Of a stretch of 25,389 bases of DNA, positions 1 to 8,449 are shown in pieces (within the stretch, counting starts at the first letter, position 1; each line of letters opens with the position of its first letter). The stretch comes from Pusillimonas sp. UBA6240 (GTDB lineage Bacteria; Pseudomonadota; Gammaproteobacteria; Burkholderiales; Burkholderiaceae_B): contig DJWC01000085.1 of assembly GCA_002441445.1 (NCBI GenBank), positions 8,371 to 33,759 on the forward strand, in the 5' to 3' direction. The translations under genes were made by a program, and so were the position numbers. Under the pieces are notes generated by a model. That model saw only the letters and a list, made by a program, of their open reading frames with translations. It did no database searches and was not told the DNA's origin.

Positions 1-206
1 ACGCCGAACGGCTTGTCGGTCATTTCGCGGCAACGCTTGATTTCCCGTCTCAGGTCGTCAGGCGTAGCCTGGGTCAAACCGGTCAGTATGCCTAAGCCTC
101 CCGCATTGGACACTGCGGAAGCGAGTTCGGCCCGCCCGACCCATTGCATCCCGCCTTGGATAATCGGGTACCGAATATCCAACAGTTCAGTTATACGAGT
201 TTTCAT
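1..206 (-). CDS. Nitronate monooxygenase-like protein, N-terminal part (cut by window edge)
   Basis: The minus strand from the ATG at 206 is open to the left edge and encodes about 68 residues starting MKTRITELLDIRYPIIQGGM. The PIIQGGM segment followed by an ELASAVSNAGGLGILTG stretch is the typical beginning of the FMN-dependent 2-nitropropane dioxygenase/nitronate monooxygenase TIM barrel. Members oxidise alkyl nitronates, but many homologues in catabolic operons have unknown substrates, and some are related to enoyl reductases. A good ribosome site (GAGGAAC) lies a few bases before the ATG. It follows the enoyl-CoA hydratase gene by 47 bases on the same strand, so it is probably the distal gene of the regulator/CoA-transferase/hydratase set. 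The C-terminal majority is outside the window, so the catalytic His cannot be checked. Confidence 0.8.
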   Translation of the reverse strand, partial: MKTRITELLDIRYPIIQGGMQWVGRAELASAVSNAGGLGILTGLTQATPDDLRREIKRCREMTDKPFG

Positions 207-253
207 TTAAAGTTCCTCATCATCGGTCCGGTGGTAGTGGCGTTTGCTGTACA

Positions 254-1057
254 TCATCGTCCTTGAAATACAGGCGCGCGTTTGACAAAAAATGCGTCGA
301 CCGCTTCCTGGAAATCGGCAGTGGCGACGCTTTCGCAAAAATTGACGCTTTCGGCGTCCAAGTGGCTGGCGAAGTCATGGGAAAATGAATCCCTCATCAG
401 GCGCTTCATCCTTCCGAATGCGAGGGTGGGCCCCGAAGCCAGCCTTTTCGCCAGGGCCATGGTTTCATGGCCGAGGTTCGCGGCGGGAACGATCCGGTTT
501 ATCATGCCCAGGCGCAGGGCCGTTGCGGCGTCGAAATTTTCCGACAGCAGCGCAATTTCAAGCGCATTGCGCAAGCCGACCAGCCGCGGAAGATTCCACG
601 AGCTTCCTACGTCGCCGCTGGCTCCAACATTGGTATACGCCAGATTGAAACAGGTGTTGTCCGCCGCTACGGCCAAGTCGCAGGCGAGTGCAAGGCTGAG
701 GCTGCCACCGGCCACGTATCCGTGCAGGCTGGCGATTACAGGAGCGTCCATGGACGACAAGAGCCTTACCGCGTCATGCATGGGCTGGATCAAGGCGGCG
801 GCGGCTTTTACCGAATCGAGGCGTAGCGAAGCGAGATCTCCGCCTACGCCGAACGCCCTGCCTTCGGCCTTCAAAACGAGAGCGCGGATGCTCCGGTTCC
901 GAGCCGCCTCTTGGCAGCAGAGAAGAAATTCAGTTGCAGTGGCCCGATCCAAGGCGTTCAATGCATGCGTACGCGAAAAAATAATGCTTGCAACCGTGCC
1001 GTCCAGCTCCATTCGGACGTTCTCGTATTTATGCACCGGGTTGAATTCTTCATCCAT
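254..1057 (-). CDS. Enoyl-CoA hydratase/isomerase family protein, PaaG-type active site
   Basis: This 267-residue protein has the crotonase fold. The first oxyanion-hole motif is around residues 66-74 (GRAFGVGGDL) and the second around 113-119 (GYVAGGS). The two glutamates of classical hydratases are replaced: the GGxE position is Ser and the FGQPE position is Tyr. An Asp (about D149, in ASGDVGSSW followed by NLPRLVG) sits where PaaG and related isomerases carry their catalytic Asp. It is therefore more likely an enoyl-CoA isomerase or ring-epoxide-type isomerase than a simple hydratase; that is inference from alignment by eye. The ATG at 1057 has an AAGAGG site just upstream. It lies 35 bases after the CoA-transferase stop and probably shares its transcript. 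Confidence 0.88.
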   Translation of the reverse strand: MDEEFNPVHKYENVRMELDGTVASIIFSRTHALNALDRATATEFLLCCQEAARNRSIRALVLKAEGRAFGVGGDLASLRLDSVKAAAALIQPMHDAVRLLSSMDAPVIASLHGYVAGGSLSLALACDLAVAADNTCFNLAYTNVGASGDVGSSWNLPRLVGLRNALEIALLSENFDAATALRLGMINRIVPAANLGHETMALAKRLASGPTLAFGRMKRLMRDSFSHDFASHLDAESVNFCESVATADFQEAVDAFFVKRAPVFQGR

Positions 1058-1092
1058 GTCTTGCCTCTTTTGGAGTAATTGGGGTAGCGGGA

Positions 1093-2316
1093 TCAGATCA
1101 CACCCATATTGCGAAGCGACGCCAGATCCGTGTCGTCGAGGCCGAGCTCGCGATAGAACGCTTCATTGTCCTTGCCCAAAGAGGCGGCCGTCGAAGCGAC
1201 ATGGCAGGGGTCGTTGGCGAAGCGCGGCACCACGTCCTGAATTCGCACCGTGCCGAAATCTTCATCGGGAACCGGGCGCAGGAAGCCGCGCTCCTGTACA
1301 TGGGGGTCGTCGAATATCTGGTCTATGGAATAGATGGGTGCGACTGTCCCCCCTGAAGCATTGAACGCCTCCAGTACTTCGCTGAGCCGGTGCTTCGAGA
1401 ACCAGTCCGAAAATATGCGGTTGAGCTCCTCGGCCTTTTGAACGCGCATCCGGTTGATTCTGAATTCGGGGCTCTCAGCCAGATCCGCACGGCCTATTGC
1501 ATGGCAATTTTTAAAAAAAAGCGCATCCGTGCTGCCGGCGAGCGTCACCCAGTGGCCGTCTCGAGTGCGAAACACATCGGCAGGGGCGGAATATTGATTG
1601 GTATTGCCGGTTCTCTGCGCAACCTGGCCTAGCTGGTCGTAGCTAATGGGCAATGACTCCAACAGCTTCAATACCGCTTCGGTCAATGACAGGTCTATCT
1701 CTTCACCGGGCGCATTGGGGTCTCGCGCCCGCTTCCAGAGCGCCGCCATAATGCCGAGCGCGCCAAAAAGCCCTCCGATCGAGTCGCCGATGGGGTATCC
1801 CGCATGCATTGGTTGGCGCTCGGGCTCGCCGCTGATGTAGGCAAGTCCGCCCATGGCTTCAAATATGCGGGCGAAGCCGGGACGGTCTTTGTATGGACCC
1901 GTCTGCCCGAATCCGGTTACCCGCAGAATGACGAGCCTGGGGTTCGCTTGCCATAGCGTTTCCCTATCGAGGCGCCATCTATCCAATGTCCCGGGGCGAA
2001 AATTCTCGATGAGCACATCGAATTCGGGAAGTAGCTGAAGAAACAGCTCCCTGCCTTTTGGCTTGCGCAAGTCGAGTGTGATGAATTTCTTGTTCCGGTT
2101 GATAACCTTCCACCACAGAGGCTTACCGTCCTTGAGCGGAGGGAAGCCCCGCGCCCCGTCTCCCGTCGGGAGTTCCATCTTGACCACATCGGCGCCATAA
2201 TCGGATAGCAAGGAGGCGGCGGACGGGCCGGCGATGATGGTGGCGATATCGAGTATCCGCAGTCCCTGCAGCGGCCCTTTCGAAGCGCTGCGGGGAACGG
2301 CTGGGGGCGTGGCCAT
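1093..2316 (-). CDS. CaiB/BaiF-type (family III) acyl-CoA transferase
   Basis: The product is 407 residues, the usual size for the formyl-CoA transferase/CaiB family, which moves CoA between carboxylic acids through an aspartyl intermediate. The N-terminal LQGLRILDIATIIAGP and the following LLSDYGADVVKME are family hallmarks, as are VLIENFRPGTLDRW and GFGQTGPYKDRPGF. The likely nucleophile is D178 in PIGDSIGG. The open frame extends upstream to 2460, but that would overlap the regulator gene. The ATG at 2316 has a strong AGGAG eight bases before it and fits the family N-terminus, so it is chosen. It is 85 bases downstream of the LuxR-type regulator. As no acyl-CoA ligase is in the window, this enzyme is the best local candidate for activating the acid degraded by the 5306-13045 operon. 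The substrate cannot be read from sequence. Confidence 0.92.
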   Translation of the reverse strand: MATPPAVPRSASKGPLQGLRILDIATIIAGPSAASLLSDYGADVVKMELPTGDGARGFPPLKDGKPLWWKVINRNKKFITLDLRKPKGRELFLQLLPEFDVLIENFRPGTLDRWRLDRETLWQANPRLVILRVTGFGQTGPYKDRPGFARIFEAMGGLAYISGEPERQPMHAGYPIGDSIGGLFGALGIMAALWKRARDPNAPGEEIDLSLTEAVLKLLESLPISYDQLGQVAQRTGNTNQYSAPADVFRTRDGHWVTLAGSTDALFFKNCHAIGRADLAESPEFRINRMRVQKAEELNRIFSDWFSKHRLSEVLEAFNASGGTVAPIYSIDQIFDDPHVQERGFLRPVPDEDFGTVRIQDVVPRFANDPCHVASTAASLGKDNEAFYRELGLDDTDLASLRNMGVI

Positions 2317-2401
2317 GTAAGTCTCCTGTGACCGGATAGCGATGTATGCACCGCCATGATCAAGGGGATGCTCGCCGTTGTCCCCACCCCCGGCGGGGGG
2401 G
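2317..2401 (-). other. Spacer with GC-rich hairpin after the regulator stop codon
   Basis: This 85-base gap separates the LuxR-type regulator from the CoA-transferase. Directly after the regulator's TAG is a C5-GGC-G5 inverted repeat at 2387-2399. No T-run follows in the direction of transcription, so it is not a convincing intrinsic terminator and may allow read-through. The AGGAG ribosome site of the CoA-transferase is at the low-coordinate end. Confidence 0.4.
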
Positions 2402-5101
2402 CTAGTCCAACCAGCCCAGGTTTCTTGCCTTGGCGATGGCGCCGTCCCGGCCTTGGACATCCAATTTGCTATAGATATTCTTGAGATGCCATTTAACCGT
2501 TTCGGGGGATATGCCCAGCGCCAGCGCGATGCGCTTATTTGGCATGGCGCTTGCCAGGGCCTTCACGATTTCTAGTTCCCTTTCGCTCAAAGGCTCTTGG
2601 CCTCGCGCTTTGCCGGCATCGGCGTTCACTTGTTTGGCGTCGCCAGGCTTGGCTTTAGTGTGTTCTCGAAGCTGGCTTAGAAAAAATCTGTTCAAAGAAG
2701 CGGGCGCGTCGCTGGAGACCGCATCCTGGGCGAGGTTCATGAATTCCTCGCCGTGATCCAACAGTGAACGCACAAGACCCAGTTCTTGGGAAAGTGTCAA
2801 GGCCTCGATGCCGTGCTGGCGGGCTGCTGCCGAATTGCCGAGCCTGGCCTCTAGAACCGCCAGTTTTATGATCAATTGGGCGCCTATGCGGCGCTGTCCC
2901 AGTAAAGACGGGATCGATAATAAGCTGGAAACAATATCCCTGGCCTCGAGGTTGCTGCCGATGCTTGATAAATATCTGACGCGCGACAGCTGTTGAAGAA
3001 GGAAGATCTTGGCGCCAACGGGCGCGTCATCCGGCTTCCACGGCTGCGCCAGACTGTCCAGCATGCATATCGCGGCTTTTGCATCATCGATCTCATTGCT
3101 GCGCAAATGCATCCAGACGCGTTCAGCCAGGCTATGGGCCATCAGCCTGTCCAATCCGCGTCCATGGGCCTGCTCATCGAGCTGATCGAGATACGATACG
3201 GCCTCCTGGCGGTTGCCCTGCATGTCGTGTATGCGGGCAAGCATGACGGTGGCCCGCAAGAGGGTGTCAGGCAAAGAGACTTGGTTGATTACATCCATTC
3301 TTGGTTCAAGAAGTTCGCGCGCATCATCCAGCTCGTTTATTTCATATAGAACGTCGCCCAAAAAAGCCGCTGCATGGCAGGCGGGTTCGCAATATATGCC
3401 CAGCGCCCGCTCGGACGTGTCGAGCACTTCACGGAGCACGCGCTCGGCCCGGCGGATTTCCCCGGCGTGCAGATAGGTGAACCCTATTATGCTCTGTCCA
3501 GTCAGAACGCCGAACGCTGAATCGAGCAGCGGGGAGCCGTCTTCCAGCAGCGGCGTCCCGCCTTTCTGCGCCTCGCGGGCCTCGTCGAACCTACCCAGAT
3601 GGGTATAGAGCCAAGTAAGAATGTTTCGGCGGCCGCCGATCAGGATCGCGTCCGATGCGGGCTGCATTGCTTCAAGCCGGGGGATCAGGTTCAACCCTTC
3701 CGTCGTACTGTCATTCTGAATGGCCAGCGAACCCTCCAACAGCGTCATGTGCAGCTTCATGTCGAGGTCGGAAGGGGATAAGGTGGACTTCAATGAAGCG
3801 ATGCTTTCATGGCATTTTTGCAGCTCCCTATAGCATAGTTGCGACCATGCGAGCCAAAGCCTAAGCGCGGGCCGCTGCTGAATCGCGGCGTGCGGGAGCT
3901 CATTCAAGGCGCTGACCAGCCGCCGCAGCTGCCCATTCAAGAACATATCGCGGGCATGCTGCTCGAGCAAATCAGCAGCCTTGTCAGTGTCGCCCGCAGC
4001 CAGGCAGTGCTGCACAGCCTCGCGCAGAAGGTTCCGCCGGGCGAACCATAGGCTGATGGTGGCATGGACCTGACGGCGCTCCTGGAGCCCTAGTCCGTTG
4101 AATCTGTTCAGCAAAAGTCCGCGAAACAAAGGGTGGAACCGGTACCAGGATTCGTGGCTGGCATCATCAACCGGTATAAGAAAAAAATTCTCTCGGCTGA
4201 GGCGTTCAAAGAGCGCCTGGCCCTGTTCGGCTCCGAAGAGCGCCGAACACATCGCGCGATTGAATCGCTTCGCGACGCTCAGTCTCGACAATGCATCGAT
4301 ATCGTCATCGCTCAACTGTGCAAGCACTTCACGGTTGAAGTATTCGGCAAACTCATCCGCGTTCTGAACGGATTTTGCAGTGGGCGGGCTGGAGGATGTG
4401 TTGAGGTCGAGAGAGACAAGCTGCAAGCCGGCCACCCAACCGTCGGTTAAATCATAGAGTATGCGTATGTCGCGCCGTTCCAGGTTGGATCGGCGTGAAA
4501 GAAGGAAGTCCTGGGTCTCTTTGAAGGAGAATCTGAGATCCCGGAAACTTATCTCCAGAATCTCATTCTTGGCGCGCAGACGAGATAAAGAAAGAGGGGG
4601 CGAGCTTCTCGATGCGAGCGCGATGCATAGGTTGGGAGAGGCAAAATCCAGGAGCGCCTGGGTGAACTCATGGATGCGGCTATCCGATATGGATTGATAA
4701 TCATCGAACATCAGTACGATGCTGCGCGGGTATCGCGCAATGCCTTGAACGAGGTGGATGGCGATGGCCTCGGCCGAATGGAGATTGCTGTCGCGGTTAT
4801 AAATAAAGGATGCCTCTCGAGCAATGGCGGGGTCCACACCGTCCAGGCTGGAGAAGACCTGATCCAGCAATGCGTCCGCATCGTCTCCGGAGGTAATGGT
4901 CACCCATGCGAAATCGTAGCCGTAGCTGAGCATATGGGTACGCCACTGAAGCGCCGCGGACGTCTTGCCGCTGCCGGCCGGTCCTTGAAATAGGATGCAG
5001 GCCTTCTGTCGCGCTTCGATCAAGCGATCCAGAAGCCGGGCCCGGGGAACTTGATGCTTCACAGCCTGAACGGTCCTGTTTGTTGGCGCCGCAACTTGCA
5101 A
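2402..5101 (-). CDS. LuxR family regulator, large ATP-binding (MalT/LAL) type
   Basis: A protein of up to 899 residues with the MalT-like architecture. An N-terminal STAND-type NTPase has a P-loop GPAGSGKT (about 40-47) and a Walker B IVLMFDDYQ (about 128-136). A long helical, TPR-like middle follows, and a C-terminal LuxR helix-turn-helix occupies about residues 834-899 (SERELEIVKALA, ISPETVKWHLKNIYSKL). Such proteins are ATP- and inducer-dependent activators. It is divergent from the 5306-13045 operon across a 204-base gap and heads the minus-strand CoA-transferase operon, so it probably controls one or both. The start is uncertain: the longest frame begins with TTG at 5101 without a clear ribosome site, and an in-frame GTG 13 codons later leaves the conserved VPRARLLDRL start intact. 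The inducer is unknown, plausibly the acid or its CoA ester. Confidence 0.9.
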   Translation of the reverse strand: MQVAAPTNRTVQAVKHQVPRARLLDRLIEARQKACILFQGPAGSGKTSAALQWRTHMLSYGYDFAWVTITSGDDADALLDQVFSSLDGVDPAIAREASFIYNRDSNLHSAEAIAIHLVQGIARYPRSIVLMFDDYQSISDSRIHEFTQALLDFASPNLCIALASRSSPPLSLSRLRAKNEILEISFRDLRFSFKETQDFLLSRRSNLERRDIRILYDLTDGWVAGLQLVSLDLNTSSSPPTAKSVQNADEFAEYFNREVLAQLSDDDIDALSRLSVAKRFNRAMCSALFGAEQGQALFERLSRENFFLIPVDDASHESWYRFHPLFRGLLLNRFNGLGLQERRQVHATISLWFARRNLLREAVQHCLAAGDTDKAADLLEQHARDMFLNGQLRRLVSALNELPHAAIQQRPALRLWLAWSQLCYRELQKCHESIASLKSTLSPSDLDMKLHMTLLEGSLAIQNDSTTEGLNLIPRLEAMQPASDAILIGGRRNILTWLYTHLGRFDEAREAQKGGTPLLEDGSPLLDSAFGVLTGQSIIGFTYLHAGEIRRAERVLREVLDTSERALGIYCEPACHAAAFLGDVLYEINELDDARELLEPRMDVINQVSLPDTLLRATVMLARIHDMQGNRQEAVSYLDQLDEQAHGRGLDRLMAHSLAERVWMHLRSNEIDDAKAAICMLDSLAQPWKPDDAPVGAKIFLLQQLSRVRYLSSIGSNLEARDIVSSLLSIPSLLGQRRIGAQLIIKLAVLEARLGNSAAARQHGIEALTLSQELGLVRSLLDHGEEFMNLAQDAVSSDAPASLNRFFLSQLREHTKAKPGDAKQVNADAGKARGQEPLSERELEIVKALASAMPNKRIALALGISPETVKWHLKNIYSKLDVQGRDGAIAKARNLGWLD

Positions 5102-5305
5102 GGAAAAAGCAACTGGCGATTTGGATTAGCAAAATATTAGCACGCAGATATCCGGTCTCCATCGGTATTTCAGAGATCAAAAAAACAGACGGAAATGGCG
5201 GCGGGCTGCGGGTGTGATGAATCACCGCACCACCCATTATGGGGGGGGAGCTTCCGGCCGTAAGGGGCTAATCTGTCATGACACAATCATTGACGAGGAG
5301 CACCA
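5102..5305. promoter_or_regulatory. Divergent promoter region between the LAL regulator and the thiolase operon
   Basis: This 204-base gene-free stretch must hold the promoters of both divergent units. It contains a GTGAT-GA-ATCAC dyad at 5214-5225, a run of eight G at 5241-5248 followed by AG (loosely like a MalT box, which is G-rich), and a perfect TGTCATGACA palindrome at 5274-5283. On the regulator side there is an AT-rich segment with a repeated TGCTAAT. The thiolase ribosome site GAGGAG precedes the ATG at 5306. No -35/-10 pair could be assigned with confidence. Confidence 0.55.
5214..5225. repeat. GTGAT-N2-ATCAC palindrome, possible operator
   Basis: A perfect five-base inverted repeat with a two-base centre, about 80 bases before the thiolase start codon. 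The same ten specified bases recur at 13099-13110, and a near relative lies at 12034-12047. Its place in the divergent promoter suggests a protein-binding site, but no protein can be named from the sequence. Confidence 0.45.
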
Positions 5306-6502
5306 ATGAAGCACCCAGTCCACGTAGTTGGCATAGGGATGATTCCGTTTTCAAAGCCGGGGACCAATCCGCCTTATACCGAAATGGGCATGCAGGCCAT
5401 ACGCGCGGCGCTTGCCGATGCGAAGGTGGAATACAGTGAAGTCCAGCAGGCCTACGTGGGTTATGTATATGGTGATTCGACGGCCGGTCAACGAGTGCTT
5501 TATGGCGCCGGAATGACTGGTATTCCAATTTTCAATGTCAATAATAATTGCTCGACGGGTTCCACGGCAATTTACTTGGCGCGCCAGGCTGTCGCGCTCG
5601 GCGCGGCGCAATGCGTGCTGGTCCTGGGCTTCGAGCAAATGAAGCCTGGCGCGATCAAGTCGGTTTTCGATGATCGCCCCACGCCATTTGATCTCTTCGA
5701 TGACGTGGCGGAACGCCTCGTCGACCAGCCGGAAATACCGCTGGCGCTGCGATACTTTGGCGGAGCGGGGCTGGAGCATATGCGCTTGTATGGGACCCAG
5801 CTCTCTACGTTCGCGAAAATCCGTGCGAAAGCCAGCCGGCACGCAGCCAAGAATCCGCTGGCCATGATGCGCCGGGAGATTACGGAGGAAGAGGTGCTGA
5901 GTTCGCCTCTCGTATGGCCTGGCGTAATGACCCGTCTAATGGCTTGCCCGCCGACCTGCGGAGCAGCGGCCGCGATTTTTTGTTCGCGCGAATTTGCTGC
6001 GGCAAAGGGCCTGGATGGAAGGGTGTCCATCGCGGCGCAGTCCATGACCACTGATACGCCGGAAGCATTCAATAGCGGAAGCATGCGGCAATTGGTGGGC
6101 GCCGGGATGACCGCCGCCGCCGCGAACGCGGTCTATGACGAGGCGGGCGTCGGTCCGGAAGATATCGACGTCATCGAACTTCATGATTGCTTCGCGCACA
6201 ACGAGCTCATTACCTATGAGGCGCTGGGCTTATGCGGCGAAGGCGGAGGCGAAAAACTGGTTCGAGATGAAGACAACACCTTCGGCGGGAAGTATGTCGT
6301 CAATCCGTCCGGCGGGCTGCTCTCGAAAGGCCACCCATTGGGTGCTACAGGCTTGGCGCAATGCGTCGAGCTGGTTCAGCAATTGCGTGGGCAGGCGGGC
6401 GCAAGGCAGGTGGAAGCCGCCCGCTTTGGCCTTCAGCACAATATTGGCCTGGGTGGAGCGTGTGTCGTAACGCTGTATCAGGGCGGACATTCCATTCTAT
6501 AG
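5306..6502 (+). CDS. SCP2-type thiolase / acetyl-CoA acyltransferase
   Basis: This 398-residue protein has the thiolase fold of the SCP-x/lipid-transfer thiolase group. The nucleophilic Cys is C82 in NNNCSTGST. The group-specific HDCFAHNE is at 293-300, and the NPSGGLLSKGHPLGATG block supplies H343. The usual C-terminal CxG motif of classical thiolases is absent (GLGGACVVTL instead), as expected for this subfamily, which uses the HDCF cysteine. Role: thiolytic cleavage of a 3-oxoacyl-CoA, often branched or bulky, at the end of beta-oxidation. It is the first gene of an eight-gene rightward operon, with GAGGAG ahead of the ATG. The next gene starts 16 bases after its stop. Chain-length preference cannot be inferred. 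Confidence 0.93.
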   Translation: MKHPVHVVGIGMIPFSKPGTNPPYTEMGMQAIRAALADAKVEYSEVQQAYVGYVYGDSTAGQRVLYGAGMTGIPIFNVNNNCSTGSTAIYLARQAVALGAAQCVLVLGFEQMKPGAIKSVFDDRPTPFDLFDDVAERLVDQPEIPLALRYFGGAGLEHMRLYGTQLSTFAKIRAKASRHAAKNPLAMMRREITEEEVLSSPLVWPGVMTRLMACPPTCGAAAAIFCSREFAAAKGLDGRVSIAAQSMTTDTPEAFNSGSMRQLVGAGMTAAAANAVYDEAGVGPEDIDVIELHDCFAHNELITYEALGLCGEGGGEKLVRDEDNTFGGKYVVNPSGGLLSKGHPLGATGLAQCVELVQQLRGQAGARQVEAARFGLQHNIGLGGACVVTLYQGGHSIL

Positions 6503-6518
6503 AAAACAGGACGCGACC

Positions 6519-7286
6519 ATGCAGTTGGATCAATCCGTATTTTTTATAAGCGGCGGGGCGAGCGGATTAGGCGCCGCGGCGGCGCGCCATATCGTTGCCG
6601 CCGGGGGTTATGTTCTGATAGCCGATATCAACGATGAAGCCGGAACGGCGCTGGCAAAAGAGTTGGGAGCGCGCGCGCGTTATGCGCATACTGATGTCAC
6701 AAATGAAAGCTCGGTGCAGGCGGCTCTGGCAGAAGCCGTCAATGGCTGGGGGCGGATAAACGGCCTTCTATGTTGCGCTGGTATTGCACCTGGCATGAAG
6801 GTGCTCTCCAAAGAAGGGCCTCATTCTCTTGAGGTCTTTGAACGCGCCATACGGATCAACCTCATCGGAACCTTCAATTGCATCAGATTGGCGGCTGCGA
6901 TCATGCAAAATACGCCTGCGAACGCAGAAGGAGAGCGGGGCGTGATCATTTGTACGGCCTCCATCGCCGCGTATGAGGGTCAAATCGGGCAAGCAGCTTA
7001 TTCCGCTTCGAAGGCCGGTGTCGTCGGCATGGTATTGCCCATTGCCCGTGAACTGGCGCGCTATGGGATTCGAATCATGGCGGTCGCGCCCGGAATTTTC
7101 GAAACGCCCATGCTTGCCGCTTTACCCAAGGAGGTGCAGGACTCGATCGGCCGGTCCGTGCCTTTTCCCGCCCGGCTGGGGCGGGCAGCGGAATTTGCTC
7201 TGCTTGTAGACAGCATTGTTCGTAATCCCATGCTCAATGGGGAAGTCATCAGAATCGATGGCGCTACCAGGCTGGCGGCAAAATGA
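6519..7286 (+). CDS. Short-chain dehydrogenase/reductase, 3-hydroxyacyl-CoA dehydrogenase type 2-like
   Basis: The product is 255 residues with a classical SDR layout. The nucleotide-binding SGGASGLG is at 11-18, and an Asp at the end of beta-2 (LIADIND) favours NAD over NADP. CCAGIAPG is near 85-92. The catalytic residues are S148, Y161 and K165 in YSASKAG. The overall pattern (IRINLIGTFN, ARYGIRIMAVAPGIFETPM, RLGRAAEFALLVDSI) resembles HSD10-like 3-hydroxyacyl-CoA dehydrogenases. In context it would oxidise the 3-hydroxyacyl-CoA to the substrate of the adjacent thiolase. A role as the 4-oxo/4-hydroxy reductase, like LvaD of levulinate catabolism, is the alternative. AGGA lies upstream of the ATG. 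Its TGA overlaps the next ATG (ATGA), implying coupled translation. Confidence 0.92.
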   Translation: MQLDQSVFFISGGASGLGAAAARHIVAAGGYVLIADINDEAGTALAKELGARARYAHTDVTNESSVQAALAEAVNGWGRINGLLCCAGIAPGMKVLSKEGPHSLEVFERAIRINLIGTFNCIRLAAAIMQNTPANAEGERGVIICTASIAAYEGQIGQAAYSASKAGVVGMVLPIARELARYGIRIMAVAPGIFETPMLAALPKEVQDSIGRSVPFPARLGRAAEFALLVDSIVRNPMLNGEVIRIDGATRLAAK

Positions 7287-8419
7287 TTCTTTCTCTAGAA
7301 CAGACTCAAATCCGGGATTCGATGCGTAGCTATGCGCGCGAGCGCATTGCGCCGAACTCGGCAAAATGGGATGCGGAATGCGCTTTCCCCGGCGAAGTGC
7401 TGGCCGAACTGGGCGAACTCGGCGCCATGGGGATGCTGGTGCCGGAAGAATGGGGCGGAGCGGGGCTGGATTACTTATCGCTCGTCTTGTCCTTGGAAGA
7501 AATAGCCAGTGGCGACGGCGCCGTGTCGACGATCGTATCGGTTCAAAACTCATTGGTGTGCGGTATTTTGAACGCTTACGGGAATGCGGAGCAGAAGCAA
7601 AGATGGCTAAGGCCTCTGGCTTCCGGAACCATGCTGGGATGCTTTTGCCTTACAGAACCGGAAGCGGGGTCGGATGCCGGGTCGATTCGAACTAAAGCGG
7701 TACGAACAAGTGATGGCTGGGTATTGAATGGAACCAAGCAATTCATCACCACGGGAAGCCATGCCCATGCCGCTATCGTCATCGCCGTCACGGATGGTGC
7801 CGCCGGCAAACGAGGACTCAGCTGCTTCCTGATACCGACCGCCACGCCTGGGTACGATGCATCCCGCATCGAAAACAAAATGGGGCAGCACGCATCCGAA
7901 ACGGCACAGGTACGGTTTACTGAATGCCGCGTCGGCGCCGACGCTCTGATCGGAAAGGAAGGCGACGGCTATCGGATCGCGCTCGCCAATCTTGAAGCGG
8001 GAAGGCTGGGAATCGCCGCGCAATCGATAGGCATGGCCCGGACGGCTTTCGAAGCGGCCTTGCGCTATGCCCAGGAAAGGAAGGCCTTCGGCAAGTACCT
8101 GGCGGAACATCAGGCCGTGTCGTTCAGATTGGCGGATATGGCGGCGAATATCGAGGCGGCGCGCCAGCTTACCTGGCATGCCGCGTCACTGAAAGACGCG
8201 GGCTTGCCCTGCCTCAAGGAAGCAAGCATGGCGAAGCTGACCGCATCGGAAATGGCTGAAAAGGTCTGTTCGGACGCGATACAAATTCATGGCGGCTACG
8301 GTTTTCTAAAAGATTTTCCCGTCGAAAAAATATACCGGGATGTGCGGGTGTGCCAAATCTATGAAGGAACCAGCGACATACAACGCATGGTAATCGCCAA
8401 GAGCCTATTGTCTGAATAA
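7283..8419 (+). CDS. Acyl-CoA dehydrogenase, short/branched-chain type
   Basis: A 378-residue FAD-dependent acyl-CoA dehydrogenase of standard length. The flavin/substrate segment CFCLTEPEAGSDAGS lies near residue 120-135, and the ALRYAQERKAFGK helix near 260-272. QIHGGYGFLKDFPVEKIYRD is followed by the catalytic base E361 in QIYEGTSDIQR. That position is typical of butyryl- and short/branched-chain dehydrogenases, which introduce the 2,3-double bond and pass electrons to ETF. No etfAB genes are in the window. The start overlaps the SDR stop by ATGA. It makes a full beta-oxidation set with the flanking hydratase, SDR and thiolase. It is clearly distinct from the second, longer dehydrogenase at 9333. 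Confidence 0.95.
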   Translation: MILSLEQTQIRDSMRSYARERIAPNSAKWDAECAFPGEVLAELGELGAMGMLVPEEWGGAGLDYLSLVLSLEEIASGDGAVSTIVSVQNSLVCGILNAYGNAEQKQRWLRPLASGTMLGCFCLTEPEAGSDAGSIRTKAVRTSDGWVLNGTKQFITTGSHAHAAIVIAVTDGAAGKRGLSCFLIPTATPGYDASRIENKMGQHASETAQVRFTECRVGADALIGKEGDGYRIALANLEAGRLGIAAQSIGMARTAFEAALRYAQERKAFGKYLAEHQAVSFRLADMAANIEAARQLTWHAASLKDAGLPCLKEASMAKLTASEMAEKVCSDAIQIHGGYGFLKDFPVEKIYRDVRVCQIYEGTSDIQRMVIAKSLLSE

Positions 8420-8449
8420 GAGCAGCACTAAACATAGAGCAATCCCATT

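Noticed and set aside
282..1364. A 360-codon open frame on the plus strand
   Set aside because: It is antisense to the enoyl-CoA hydratase and part of the CoA-transferase, is rich in Arg/Ser/Ala without any domain pattern, and has no ribosome site.
2387..2399. Rho-independent terminator after the regulator
   Set aside because: The GC hairpin is there but no T-run follows in the transcribed direction, and the next gene on the strand is only 85 bases on.
2317..2460. N-terminal 48-residue extension of the CoA-transferase
   Set aside because: It would overlap the regulator gene, has low-complexity Gly/Pro content, and the ATG at 2316 has a strong ribosome site.
5241..5250. MalT box
   Set aside because: The G-run only loosely resembles the published G-rich MalT site, and a single degenerate copy is not enough to call.
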